Assembly (NCBI RefSeq): GCF_900091955.1
Contig: NZ_FMDF01000030.1
Coordinates: 1 to 64,000 of the forward strand
Length of the DNA stretch: 64,000 nucleotides
Direction: 5' to 3'
Source: Streptomyces sp. Ncost-T10-10d
GTDB lineage: Bacteria > Actinomycetota > Actinomycetes > Streptomycetales > Streptomycetaceae
Within the stretch, counting starts at the first letter, position 1, and every line of letters begins with the position of its first letter. Below are positions 55,414-63,565 of the stretch, in pieces. The notes under the pieces are model-generated. The model did not search any database, had not been told where the DNA came from, and was given only the letters and a program-made list of their open reading frames with translations. The position numbers and the translations under genes are program-made.

Positions 55414-55691
55414 TCACCGCGATCGTGCTCATCAAAACCAGCGTGGACCGGATTCCCGAGATCGCCGAGGCCATCGCAGCGCTGGACAGCGTCAGCGAGG
55501 TCTTCTCCGTCACCGGTACGTACGACCTGATCGCCATGGTCCGGGTGGCCAAGCACGACGATCTGGCGGACGTCATCCCCGGCCGGATCAGCAAGATCCC
55601 CGGCGTCGAGGCCACCGATACGCATGTGGCCTTCCGTACGTACTCGCAGCACGACCTGGAGGCCGCCTTCGCCATCGGCCTCGACGCGTAG
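55410..55691 (+). CDS. Stand-alone Lrp/AsnC ligand-binding (RAM) domain protein
   Basis: A 93-residue protein that is only the C-terminal Lrp/AsnC effector domain (TAIVLIKTSVDRIPEIAEAI, VFSVTGTYDLIAMVRV, ATDTHVAFRTY), lacking any helix-turn-helix. Such proteins form ligand-binding dimers or octamers and may respond to amino acids without binding DNA. The GTG at 55410 overlaps the corrected rhomboid stop, so both are coupled. A perfect 24-bp terminator follows. Confidence 0.93.
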   Translation: MITAIVLIKTSVDRIPEIAEAIAALDSVSEVFSVTGTYDLIAMVRVAKHDDLADVIPGRISKIPGVEATDTHVAFRTYSQHDLEAAFAIGLDA

Positions 55692-55712
55692 GTACGCCCC
55701 TTATTACGGCGT

Positions 55713-55764
55713 AGCACTGCGGCGGGGGACGGGCTCGACCGAGCCCGTCCCCCGCCGCAGTGCT
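55713..55764. terminator. Very strong bidirectional terminator
   Basis: A perfect 24-bp stem (55713-55736 with 55741-55764) closes a GACC loop, between the Lrp-domain gene and the convergent aminotransferase. It is among the most stable hairpins in the window. Confidence 0.95.
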
Positions 55765-55773
55765 GCGCGCCCG

Positions 55774-57189
55774 TCAGAGCTGCGCCGCGCCCCGGTCCGG
55801 GACACAGCGGCCGTCCTCGGTGCGGTACTTCCACTGCGCGCCCCTGCTCACCAGTTCCTTGACCGCGCGCACGAATCGCTCGATGTGCTCGTCCGGCGTA
55901 CCGGCGCCGAAACTCACCCGGATCGCGTTGAGCGAGAGCTCGCCCGGCTCGGCCTCGGGCGCGCCGCACTCGCCGACCTCCTGCGGGTCGCTGCCCAGCA
56001 GGGTGCGGACCAGCGGGTGGGCGCAGAACAGTCCGTCGCGGACCCCGATGCCGTACTCGGCGGAGAGCGCGGCCGCGAAGTGCGAGCTGTTCCAGCCCTC
56101 CACCACGAAGGAGATGACGCCGACCCGCGGGGCGTCGTCGCCGAACAGCGAGAGCACCTTGACCTCGGGAACGGCGGCGAGCCCGGCCCGGACCGCGGTG
56201 ACGAGGTGCTGCTCCCGGGCGACCAGGTTGTCGAAGCCCGCCTCGGTCAGCGCCTTGCAGGCGGAGGCGATCGAGTACACGCCGATGACGTTGGGGGAAC
56301 CGGCCTCGTGGCGGGCGGCGGTGGAATGCCACTCGACGTCCACACCGCCATCCGTGCGGCGGGCGACCTTGCGCGAGGCTCCGCCGCCGGCCAGGTACGG
56401 CTCGGCGTCCTGCAGCCAGTCGGCCCGGCCAGCGAGCACACCCGAGCCGAACGGCGCGTACAGCTTGTGTCCGGAGAAGGCGACCCAGTCGACGTCCAGC
56501 TCTGCGATGTCGACGGGGTGGTGCGGGGCGAGCTGCGCGGCGTCCAGCACGATCCGGGCACCGTGCGCGTGCGCGGCGGCCGCCAGTTCCTTGACCGGCC
56601 ACAGTTCGCCGGTGACGTTGGAGGCGCCGGTGACGCAGACCAGCGCGGGGCCGATGGGGCCTCCCCTGCCCGAACGGAGTTGAGAGCTTGGGGAAGGGTC
56701 ACGGTCGGCGAGCGCGCGCTCCAACGTCTCGACGGCCTGCGCCGGGGTGCGCGGGGCGTTCAGATAGGTCACCCGGGCGTCGCGCCACGGCAGCAGCGAG
56801 GCGTGGTGCTCGGTCTCGTACACGAAGACCTGGCAGTCGGCGGGGACGACGGCGGCCAGCAGGTTGAGGGAGTCGGTCGTCGAGCGGGTGAAGATCACCT
56901 GGTCGTCGGCGCGGCAGCCGAGGAACTCCGCGACGGTCGCGCGGCTGTTCTCGAAGAGGTCCGTGGAGAGCTGCGAGAGGTACCCGGCGCCGCGGTGGAC
57001 ACTGCCGTAGTACGGGGCGTACGCGGCGACGTCGTCCCAGACGCGCTGCAGGGCCGGGGCGCTGGCGGCGTAGTCGAGAGCGGCGTACGTGACTTCACCA
57101 CCTGTGACCAGTGGAACCGTTACATCCTTACCCAGAACCGGCAGAGGGGCACAAAGCGACTGGTCGGCGGCAGCGGTGAAGACAGACAT
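55774..57189 (-). CDS. Class V (PLP) aminotransferase, cysteine-desulfurase-like, under SAM-IV control
   Basis: A 471-residue PLP enzyme. It has the Lys Schiff base in FSGHKLYAPFGSGVLAG, ALDYAASAP, TRSTTDSLNLLAA, and CVTGASNVTGELWPV. It resembles actinobacterial class V enzymes related to cysteine desulfurases or selenocysteine lyases. A stretch at about 56660-56700 (SPSSQLRSGRGGPIG) is extra; it corresponds to an interspersed repeat in the DNA inserted in frame. ATG 57189 has GGGAG upstream. The SAM-IV riboswitch before it implies a role in sulfur or methionine metabolism. Confidence 0.9.
   Translation of the reverse strand: MSVFTAAADQSLCAPLPVLGKDVTVPLVTGGEVTYAALDYAASAPALQRVWDDVAAYAPYYGSVHRGAGYLSQLSTDLFENSRATVAEFLGCRADDQVIFTRSTTDSLNLLAAVVPADCQVFVYETEHHASLLPWRDARVTYLNAPRTPAQAVETLERALADRDPSPSSQLRSGRGGPIGPALVCVTGASNVTGELWPVKELAAAAHAHGARIVLDAAQLAPHHPVDIAELDVDWVAFSGHKLYAPFGSGVLAGRADWLQDAEPYLAGGGASRKVARRTDGGVDVEWHSTAARHEAGSPNVIGVYSIASACKALTEAGFDNLVAREQHLVTAVRAGLAAVPEVKVLSLFGDDAPRVGVISFVVEGWNSSHFAAALSAEYGIGVRDGLFCAHPLVRTLLGSDPQEVGECGAPEAEPGELSLNAIRVSFGAGTPDEHIERFVRAVKELVSRGAQWKYRTEDGRCVPDRGAAQL
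56655..56700 (-). repeat. Interspersed Streptomyces-type repeat inside the aminotransferase gene
   Basis: The plus-strand sequence includes CCTCCCCTGCCCGAACGGAG and TTGAGAGCTTGGGGAAGGGT. I recall near-identical units scattered through Streptomyces genomes, mostly intergenic. Here it keeps the reading frame and adds about 15 residues. The identity is from memory. Confidence 0.6.
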
Positions 57190-57365
57190 GGCGAACTCCC
57201 GTAACAGGCAGGCGAATTGCATGCGCCGGCGGGTACGCGGCAGCGCAGCGGAAAGCGAAAATGGGTGTGCGGAGGAGGGCCGACAAGCCCTATCGCATTC
57301 GCTTGCTCACAAGAGACTCCCTAGGGACCAGGACCCCGGGGGCTGGCATTCACAGATGCCGAGGG
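57190..57365. other. 5' leader of the aminotransferase gene between riboswitch and start
   Basis: About 175 bases of minus-strand leader separate the SAM-IV aptamer from the ATG. It contains a short G/C-rich inverted repeat near 57327-57345 (CTCCCTAGGGACC / ACCCCGGGGG region) that could form an expression-platform hairpin. No coding frame is convincing. The plus strand has only short spurious frames. Confidence 0.4.
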
Positions 57366-57482
57366 GCCCGCGCTTGCCGCAGACCTCGCTGCCTACGGCC
57401 TGGTCTTCACCCGGGGCACCCCGCCACGGACGGAGGGTTGCCGGACAGCGGGCCGGGGCCGTAGTCGCTGTCACTCATGACC
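57366..57482 (-). promoter_or_regulatory. SAM-IV riboswitch
   Basis: On the minus strand the element starts GGTCATGAGTG and contains GGCAACCCTCC, GCGGGGTGCCCCGGGTGA, AGACCAGGCCGTAG and GCGGCAAGCGCGGG. These are the conserved SAM-IV core segments of actinomycetes; GGTC and GACC close the first stem, and CTACGGCC/GGCCGTAG can form a pseudoknot. It lies about 180 bases before the class V aminotransferase start, so that gene should be switched off by S-adenosylmethionine. Confidence 0.93.
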
Positions 57483-57518
57483 TGCCCAGCATCTTGCCAT
57501 ACGTGCGTCAACGCGCAA

Positions 57519-57545
57519 GGCGCGGTCCAAGATCTGGACCGCGCC
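57519..57545 (-). terminator. Hairpin terminator after trpD
   Basis: A perfect 11-bp stem GGCGCGGTCCA/TGGACCGCGCC (57519-57529 with 57535-57545) closes AGATC, 20 bases beyond the trpD stop. Confidence 0.85.
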
Positions 57546-57565
57546 CTGCGTCACATCCCGTCCGG

Positions 57566-58630
57566 TCAGGCGTTGCTGACCGTCACCCAGCGCTCCAGCG
57601 CCTGCCGGGCCGCCCCCGAGTCGATGGACTCGGCGGCCTTCGCGATCCCTGCGGCGAGCTGCTCGTTCAGCGTGCCGTCCGTCGGGTCCAGCGCGACCAG
57701 TGCCGCTGCCGAGTTGAGCAGCACGGCCTCCCGTACGGGGCCTCGCTCGCCGGCCAGCACCCGGCGGGCCACATCCGCGTTGTACGAGGCGTCGGCGCCG
57801 CGCAGCGCCTGTACCGGCACCAGCTCCAGACCGACGTCACGCGGGTCGAACGCCTCCTCGCGCACCGATCCGTCCCGGACCACCCAGACCCGCGAGGTCG
57901 CAGTGGTCGTCAGCTCGTCCAGGCCGTCGTCGCCGCGGAAGACCAGCGCCGAATTGCCGCGCTCGGCGAGTACACCGGCGACGATGGGCGCCATCCGCAG
58001 GTCGGCGACGCCGATGGCCTGGGAGCGCACCTTGGCCGGGTTGGTGAGCGGCCCGAGGATGTTGAACGTGGTCGGGGCGCCGAGTTCCCTGCGGGCCCTG
58101 GCCACGTACCGCAGGGCGGGGTGGAACTTCACCGCGAAACAGAAGGTGATGCCCGCCTCCTCGGCGACCTCGACGACCCGCTGCGCGCTGAGCTCCAGAT
58201 TGACGCCGAGCTTCTCCAGCACATCGGAGGAACCGCTCGCCGACGAGGAGGCGCGGTTGCCGTGCTTGACGACCTTGGCGCCGGTACCCGCGATGACGAT
58301 CGCCGACATCGTGGAAATGTTGACCGTCTTGGCGAGATCGCCACCGGTGCCGACGATGTCGACCGTGCGACCGGGTACGTGGATCGTGTTGGCGTGCTCG
58401 TACATCGCGCGCACCAGGCCGGACACCTCGTCGACCGTCTCGCCCTTGGCGCGCAGGGCCACCGCGAAACCGGCGATCTGCACATCGGTCGCCTCACCTC
58501 TCATGATGCGGTCCATCGCCCATGCGGTGTCGTCCGAGGTCAGGCTCTCGCCGCGCAGCAGCGGGTTCAGCACGCCGGGCCAGGAACGGTCCGCCACGCT
58601 GTCGCCGCCGACCGGGGTCACAACGTTCAT
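57566..58630 (-). CDS. trpD: Anthranilate phosphoribosyltransferase
   Basis: Joins anthranilate and PRPP in tryptophan synthesis (354 aa). It shows [40 protein letters not shown] with the PRPP loop, [26 protein letters not shown] and [14 protein letters not shown]. Length is normal. The ATG at 58630 follows AGGAG. It stands alone, far from the trpE gene at 30.5 kb, and no attenuator precedes it. An independent terminator follows. Confidence 0.96.
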   Translation of the reverse strand: MNVVTPVGGDSVADRSWPGVLNPLLRGESLTSDDTAWAMDRIMRGEATDVQIAGFAVALRAKGETVDEVSGLVRAMYEHANTIHVPGRTVDIVGTGGDLAKTVNISTMSAIVIAGTGAKVVKHGNRASSSASGSSDVLEKLGVNLELSAQRVVEVAEEAGITFCFAVKFHPALRYVARARRELGAPTTFNILGPLTNPAKVRSQAIGVADLRMAPIVAGVLAERGNSALVFRGDDGLDELTTTATSRVWVVRDGSVREEAFDPRDVGLELVPVQALRGADASYNADVARRVLAGERGPVREAVLLNSAAALVALDPTDGTLNEQLAAGIAKAAESIDSGAARQALERWVTVSNA

Positions 58631-58701
58631 GGTCCGCTCCTGAGGGTCCATAGCCGATAAAAGGGGTTGACCCCACCCTATCGAGCGCCACGGACAGCGA
58701 A

Positions 58702-58730
58702 GAGCCCCGTCCATCGGATGGACGGGGCTC
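58702..58730 (-). terminator. Hairpin terminator after qcrB
   Basis: GAGCCCCGTCC pairs with GGACGGGGCTC (58702-58712 with 58720-58730), with ATCGGAT as loop. It lies 25 bases beyond the qcrB stop. Confidence 0.85.
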
Positions 58731-58755
58731 CTGCTGTGGCGATCAGTTCAGGCGA

Positions 58756-60381
58756 TCAGTGGTGACCGTGGCCGCTGGTGATCTCCTTGTACTCCTCGAC
58801 GGTGGGCTTGGCGATCTGGTTGTCCTCGCCGTAGTAGCCCTTGCTGAGCCTGGCCCGCAGCTTCTGCAGTGCGGGTACCTTGCGCTCGACACCGTTCTCG
58901 TCGACCGTCGGGCCGATCTCGACCGGCTCGTACTGCTCGTGCGCGGTGAGCGTGTGCAGCTGCTCGGGGCCGAGCGGCTCGTGGATCTCGACGAACTCAC
59001 CGTGCGGCAGGCGCTTGATGATGCCGGACTCGCGCCCGTGCAGCACCTTCTCCTTGTCGCGGCGCTGGAGGCCGAGGCAGATCCGCCTGGTGGCGATGAA
59101 CGCGATGACCGGGCCCACGAAGATGAAGATCCGGACGAACCAGGAGATGGCGTTCAGCGACAGGTGGAAGTGCGTGGCCCACAGGTCGTTGCCACCGCCG
59201 ATGAAGACGATGACGTACTCGGTGATCCAGGCGACACCGAAGGCCGTCCGGGTCGGGGCGTTGCGCGGGCGGTCCAGGATGTGGTGCTCGCGCTTGTCCC
59301 CGGTGACCCAGGACTCGACGAACGGGTAGACCGCGATGATCGCGAGTACCAGTCCGAAGGCCATCAGCGGGATGAACACACCCAGGACCAGCGTGTGACC
59401 CCAGAGGTTGATCTCCCAGCCCGGCATCACTCGGATCAGACCCTCGGCGAAGCCCATGTACCAGTCGGGCTGGGCGCCGGTGGACACCTGGTCCGGGCGG
59501 TACGGGCCGATGGCCCAGATCGGGTTGATCGAGGCGATGGCCGCGATGACGGCGATGATGCCGAAGACCAGGAAGAAGAAACCGCCGGCCTTCGCCATGT
59601 ACACCGGCAGCAGCGGCATGCCGACGACGTTCTTGTTGGTGCGGCCGGGACCCGCGAACTGCGTGTGCTTGTGGTAGAAGACCAGGATCAGGTGCGCCAC
59701 CAGCAGGCCGAGCATGATGCCCGGCAGCAGCAGGATGTGGATCGAGTAGAACCGGGCGACGAAGTCGTGACCGGGGAACTCTCCGCCGAACAGGAACATC
59801 GAGATGTACGTGCCGACGATCGGCATCGACAGGATCGCGCCCTGGGTGAAGCGGACACCCGTACCGGAGAGCAGGTCGTCCGGCAGCGAGTAGCCGGTGA
59901 AGCCGGTGAACATACCCAGCACGAACAGCAGGAAGCCGAACAGCCAGTTGATCTCACGCGGCTTGCGGAACGCACCCGTGAAGAAGACACGCATCATGTG
60001 CACGAACATGCCGGCCAGGAAGATCAGCGCGGCCCAGTGGTGGATCTGCCGGACCAGCAGACCACCGCGGACGTCGAAGCTGATGTCCAGCGTCGAGGCG
60101 TAGGCCTCGGACATCCGGATGCCCTGCATCGGCTCGTACGAGCCGTGGTACACGACTTCGTTCATGCTCGGGTGGAAGAACAGCGTCAGATACACACCCG
60201 TGAGGATGATGATGATGAAGCTGTAGAGGGCGATCTCACCGAGCATGAAGGACCAGTGGTCCGGGAAGATCTTGCGCATGTTGGCCTTGGCCAGGGAGTA
60301 GATCCCGAGCCGGCCGTCCGCCCAGTCGGCCACCCGCTCACCGGCGGGCGCCTTGCGCTTTGTGTCGGTCGCAGTACTCAT
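58756..60381 (-). CDS. qcrB: Cytochrome bc1 complex cytochrome b subunit QcrB
   Basis: Dihaem membrane subunit of the actinobacterial bc1 complex that oxidises menaquinol. The 541-residue product has about eight or nine membrane segments, haem-ligand histidines in VRQIHHWAALIFLAGMFVHMMRV and RFYSIHILLLPGIMLGLLVAHL, and the Qo-site region (PDWYMGFAEGL). The C-terminal extension of about 120 residues is the actinobacterial form. It overlaps qcrA by four bases in the qcrC-qcrA-qcrB order. Confidence 0.97.
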   Translation of the reverse strand: MSTATDTKRKAPAGERVADWADGRLGIYSLAKANMRKIFPDHWSFMLGEIALYSFIIIILTGVYLTLFFHPSMNEVVYHGSYEPMQGIRMSEAYASTLDISFDVRGGLLVRQIHHWAALIFLAGMFVHMMRVFFTGAFRKPREINWLFGFLLFVLGMFTGFTGYSLPDDLLSGTGVRFTQGAILSMPIVGTYISMFLFGGEFPGHDFVARFYSIHILLLPGIMLGLLVAHLILVFYHKHTQFAGPGRTNKNVVGMPLLPVYMAKAGGFFFLVFGIIAVIAAIASINPIWAIGPYRPDQVSTGAQPDWYMGFAEGLIRVMPGWEINLWGHTLVLGVFIPLMAFGLVLAIIAVYPFVESWVTGDKREHHILDRPRNAPTRTAFGVAWITEYVIVFIGGGNDLWATHFHLSLNAISWFVRIFIFVGPVIAFIATRRICLGLQRRDKEKVLHGRESGIIKRLPHGEFVEIHEPLGPEQLHTLTAHEQYEPVEIGPTVDENGVERKVPALQKLRARLSKGYYGEDNQIAKPTVEEYKEITSGHGHH

Positions 60382-61430
60382 CCGCGCTCCCAGAATGCAG
60401 GACCGACGGGCTCTTCGAAGTCACCGAGCGCCTCGAGGTTGCCCTCGCTGTTCACACCGATCCGCAGCTGCGGAAGGGCGTGACCGGCCGGACCGAAGAT
60501 GACGCGGGCGCCGTCGGAGAGGTCGAAGGTGGACTGGTGGCACGGGCAGAGCACGTGGTGCGTCTGCTGCTCGTACAGGCTGATCGGGCAGCCGACGTGG
60601 GTGCAGATCTTGGAGAAGGCCACGATGCCCTCGTGGGCCCACTCGCGCTCGCGCTTGTCCTTGATGTTCTTCGGCTCGATGCGGATGATCATCAGCGCGG
60701 CCTTGGCGATCTGGTTCTGGAAGTCCTCCGCGTCCTCCTTCAGGCCCTCGGGCATGGCGAAGGTCAGCGAACCGACGGCGACGTCCTCGGGACGCAGCGG
60801 CTCCATCGTGTTCATGTTGATGAGCTGCTTGCCCTTGGCCCACAGCGTGTTGCGGAGCTTCTTCTCCGGCAGCGGTCCGAGGTCGCGCAGCAGCACCACA
60901 CCGGAGAGCGGCACCAGGGCCAGCGCGCCGAACAGGGTGTTGCGGATCAGCTTGCGCCGGCCGAACGCGGACTCCTCGGCACCCGCCGCGAAGTCCGCGA
61001 GGACCTTCGCCTTGACCTCGGGCTCGGCCTCGATGGCGTGCCGGTCGTCGGCGACCTCCACGTCGGACATCAGGGTGCGCGCCCAGTGGACGGCCCCGGC
61101 TCCGATCGCGAAGAGGGCCACGCCCAGGGTCAGACCCAGGGAGAAGTTGAGCGCGCTCACATGGCCGAAGGGCCAGATGTACACGATCTTGTCGACCGGG
61201 AAGATGACGTACGAGGCGATGAAGCCGATCGTCGCCAGCATGGACAGCGTGAACATGAACGCCACGGCGCGCTCGGAGCGCTTCGCGGCCCGTTCGTCGA
61301 TGTCCTGGATGCGCGGCTTGTGGGCCGGCAGCCCCGGGTCGGCGAACGGGTCGTCCGCGACCTCTACCGCGCCGTGCGCGGTGCCCTGCTCAGCGGGCAG
61401 GTTCTCGTCTGGAATCTCTTGGCTACTCAT
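60378..61430 (-). CDS. qcrA: Cytochrome bc1 complex Rieske iron-sulfur subunit QcrA
   Basis: A 350-residue Rieske protein. Actinobacterial features are three membrane segments and a long N-terminal region. The [2Fe-2S] ligands are in CTHVGCPISLY and VLCPCHQSTFD near residues 285-310, with a disulphide-forming pair. It transfers electrons from menaquinol to the dihaem cytochrome c QcrC. It overlaps both qcrC and qcrB by four bases, so the operon is translationally coupled. Confidence 0.97.
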   Translation of the reverse strand: MSSQEIPDENLPAEQGTAHGAVEVADDPFADPGLPAHKPRIQDIDERAAKRSERAVAFMFTLSMLATIGFIASYVIFPVDKIVYIWPFGHVSALNFSLGLTLGVALFAIGAGAVHWARTLMSDVEVADDRHAIEAEPEVKAKVLADFAAGAEESAFGRRKLIRNTLFGALALVPLSGVVLLRDLGPLPEKKLRNTLWAKGKQLINMNTMEPLRPEDVAVGSLTFAMPEGLKEDAEDFQNQIAKAALMIIRIEPKNIKDKREREWAHEGIVAFSKICTHVGCPISLYEQQTHHVLCPCHQSTFDLSDGARVIFGPAGHALPQLRIGVNSEGNLEALGDFEEPVGPAFWERG

Positions 61431-62236
61431 GACTTCTTGGCCTTAGCGGTGTGGGCCGCGACCCAAATGGCAACTGCGATCAGTGCGCCGAGCCCGAAGA
61501 TCCAGGCGAACAAGCCCTCGCTGACCGGCCCCAGGCCGCCCAGCTTGAGACCACCCGGGTTCTCCGACTGGGCGCTGTTCACGGTCTTGATGTACGCGAT
61601 GATGTCCCGCTTCTGCTGCTCGGGCATCGTCGTGTCCGGGAAGGACGGCATGCTCTGCGGGCCGGTCTGCATGGCCTCGTAGATGTGCTTCGGGTCCACG
61701 CCTTCGAGGCTGGGCGCGTACTTGCCGTTCGTCAGCGCACCACCCTCACCGGTGAAGTTGTGGCACTGTGCGCAGTTGGTACGGAACAGGTCGCCACCCT
61801 TGGCGATGTCCGCACCGTCAGGGCTGACCTGGTTCTTGGTCGGAACGATCGGGCCGGCGCCGAGCGACGCGACGTACGCCGCGAGCTGGTCGATCTCGGC
61901 CTGGCTGTAGATGACCTTCTTCTTCGGTACCTGGGCACCCGGCTGCTGCGCCGGCATACGGCCCGTACCGACCTGGAAGTCCACGGCGGCGGAGCCCACG
62001 CCGACCAGGCTCGGCCCGTCGGTGGTGCCCTGACCGCCGGTTCCGTGGCAGCTGGCGCAACCGACGGAGTACAGCTTCTTGCCCTCATCGATGGCGAGGG
62101 ACTGGGCGGTGTCGTCGGCCTGCGCCTTACTCGCGGGCGCAAACGCGGCGTACAGCCCCCCAGTAGCCGCCAGCGCGAGGAGTAGTACGACGACCGCCGC
62201 CAACGGATGGCGTCGTCGTGCGGAGAGCTTTTTCAC
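61427..62236 (-). CDS. qcrC: Dihaem cytochrome c subunit QcrC
   Basis: A 269-residue membrane-bound cytochrome c with two haem motifs, CASCHG and CAQCHN, plus methionines in MPAQQPG and MPSFPDTTMP. A signal-anchor lies at the N-terminus and one membrane helix at the C-terminus (LFAWIFGLGALIAVAIWVA). It carries electrons from the bc1 complex directly to cytochrome aa3 oxidase in actinobacteria, which lack soluble cytochrome c. Start GTG 62236. It lies 62 bp downstream of ctaE. Confidence 0.97.
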   Translation of the reverse strand: MKKLSARRRHPLAAVVVLLLALAATGGLYAAFAPASKAQADDTAQSLAIDEGKKLYSVGCASCHGTGGQGTTDGPSLVGVGSAAVDFQVGTGRMPAQQPGAQVPKKKVIYSQAEIDQLAAYVASLGAGPIVPTKNQVSPDGADIAKGGDLFRTNCAQCHNFTGEGGALTNGKYAPSLEGVDPKHIYEAMQTGPQSMPSFPDTTMPEQQKRDIIAYIKTVNSAQSENPGGLKLGGLGPVSEGLFAWIFGLGALIAVAIWVAAHTAKAKKS

Positions 62237-62298
62237 GGATTACCCCGGTGTCAGGATCTTCTGCGTCGATGCTGGATGTGGTTCGGGTTCGAGCCCGG

Positions 62299-62919
62299 TT
62301 ACTTGATCATGTAGATCGTGGCGAAGAGGCCGATCCACACGACATCGACGAAGTGCCAGTAATAGGACACGACGATGGCAGCGGTCGCCTGTTCGTGGGT
62401 GAACCTCTTGGCTGCGTATGTCCTGCCCAGAACGAGCAGGAAGGCGATGAGACCGCCTGTCACGTGCAGCCCGTGGAAGCCGGTCGTCAGGTAGAACACC
62501 GAGCCGTACGGGTCGGAGGACAGCGAGAGGCCGTCCTTCTTCACCAGCTCGGTGTACTCGAAGACCTGGCCTCCGATGAAGATCGCACCCATCACGAAAG
62601 TGATCACGAACCAGGTGCGGAGCTTCTTCACGTCGCCCCGCTCCGCGGCGAAGACGCCGAGCTGGCAGGTGAGTGAGGAGAGCACCAGGATCGTGGTGTT
62701 CGTCGCCGAGAACGGGAAGTTCAGGGCCGAAGCCATTTCCTTCCAGTGGTCCGGTCCCATCACCGATCGCAGGGTGAAGTACATCGCGAAGAGGGCCGCG
62801 AAGAACATCAGCTCGGAACTCAACCAGATGATGGTTCCGACGCTGGTGAGGTTCGGTCGATTGACCGACGGGTGCGCGTGCCCGGTTTCTACTGTCGTTG
62901 CTGTCGCCACGACCGACAT
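62299..62919 (-). CDS. ctaE: Cytochrome c oxidase subunit III (CtaE)
   Basis: A 206-residue subunit of the aa3-type terminal oxidase with five membrane helices. It has [39 protein letters not shown], and [18 protein letters not shown], the family segments. It is the first gene of a ctaE-qcrC-qcrA-qcrB operon. A perfect palindrome covers its start codon, which may form a hairpin or operator. Confidence 0.97.
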   Translation of the reverse strand: MSVVATATTVETGHAHPSVNRPNLTSVGTIIWLSSELMFFAALFAMYFTLRSVMGPDHWKEMASALNFPFSATNTTILVLSSLTCQLGVFAAERGDVKKLRTWFVITFVMGAIFIGGQVFEYTELVKKDGLSLSSDPYGSVFYLTTGFHGLHVTGGLIAFLLVLGRTYAAKRFTHEQATAAIVVSYYWHFVDVVWIGLFATIYMIK

Positions 62920-62929
62920 TATGTCGGTC
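62911..62929. promoter_or_regulatory. Perfect palindrome over the ctaE start codon
   Basis: GACCGACAT-T-ATGTCGGTC has 9-base arms and a single-base centre. On the minus strand it includes the ATG at 62919. It could be an operator or an RNA hairpin controlling initiation. Confidence 0.4.
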
Positions 62930-63106
62930 CCTTATCCCGCCCTCACTCCGGGGGGTGCCGTTCGGTGTGTCAACAGGGTGTGCCCTCCCCGAACGGCCCA
63001 TGAATCCGCTGTCCCGGGCGGTGCTGACAGCCCATCGGGCGGAGTACGATCCGCGCATCGGTTCATGCCCGGAAAGCCCCGAAGACACAGATGTCACGGA
63101 GGAACA

Positions 63107-63508
63107 ATGCAGCCGACCGCCACGGTCCTGGTCTACAGCGACGACGCCAACACCCGTGAGCAGGTGAGGCTGGCAGCCGGGCGCAGGCCCGCGGCCGATG
63201 TGCCACCGGTGGAGTTCCTCGAGTGCGCCACCCTGCCCGCCGTCCTGGACGCACTGGACAACGGCGGCATCGATGTCTGTGTGCTGGACGGCGAGACGGC
63301 ACCCGCGGGCGGCATGGGCGTCTGCCGGCAGATCAAGGACGAGATCTTCCACTGCCCGCCCGTACTGCTGCTGATCGGGCGCCCGCAGGACGCCTGGCTG
63401 GCCACCTGGAGCCGTGCGGACGCCGCGGTGACGCTTCCGGTCGAACCGGTCGAGTTCGCGGACGCCCTGGCCGCTCTGCTGCGCAGCAGGGACTGCGTGG
63501 GCGCCTGA
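63107..63508 (+). CDS. Receiver-like protein lacking an output domain and key residues
   Basis: A 133-residue protein with a flavodoxin-like CheY fold pattern. It retains the acidic pair in LVYSDDANTREQ and an Asp at the phospho-acceptor position in VCVLDGETAP. The usual Thr/Ser is missing at LLLIGRPQDAW, and the conserved Lys before the final Pro is Leu (VTLPVEPVEF). It may be a pseudo-receiver that responds by protein binding. The ATG at 63107 follows GGAGGAAC. No kinase is next to it. Confidence 0.8.
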   Translation: MQPTATVLVYSDDANTREQVRLAAGRRPAADVPPVEFLECATLPAVLDALDNGGIDVCVLDGETAPAGGMGVCRQIKDEIFHCPPVLLLIGRPQDAWLATWSRADAAVTLPVEPVEFADALAALLRSRDCVGA

Positions 63509-63565
63509 GCCCTGCCGGGGTTCTGTCCGCAGTCCCGCTGAGGGGCGGCGCACTCCCCGGGCCGG

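Noticed and set aside
57089..58660. Plus-strand frames over trpD and the SAM-IV region
   Set aside because: trpD is certain on the minus strand and the rest overlaps the riboswitch; no homologous features in these products.
58759..60483. Plus-strand frame of 574 codons opposite qcrB
   Set aside because: Asp/Arg/Gln-rich antisense of a membrane protein gene.
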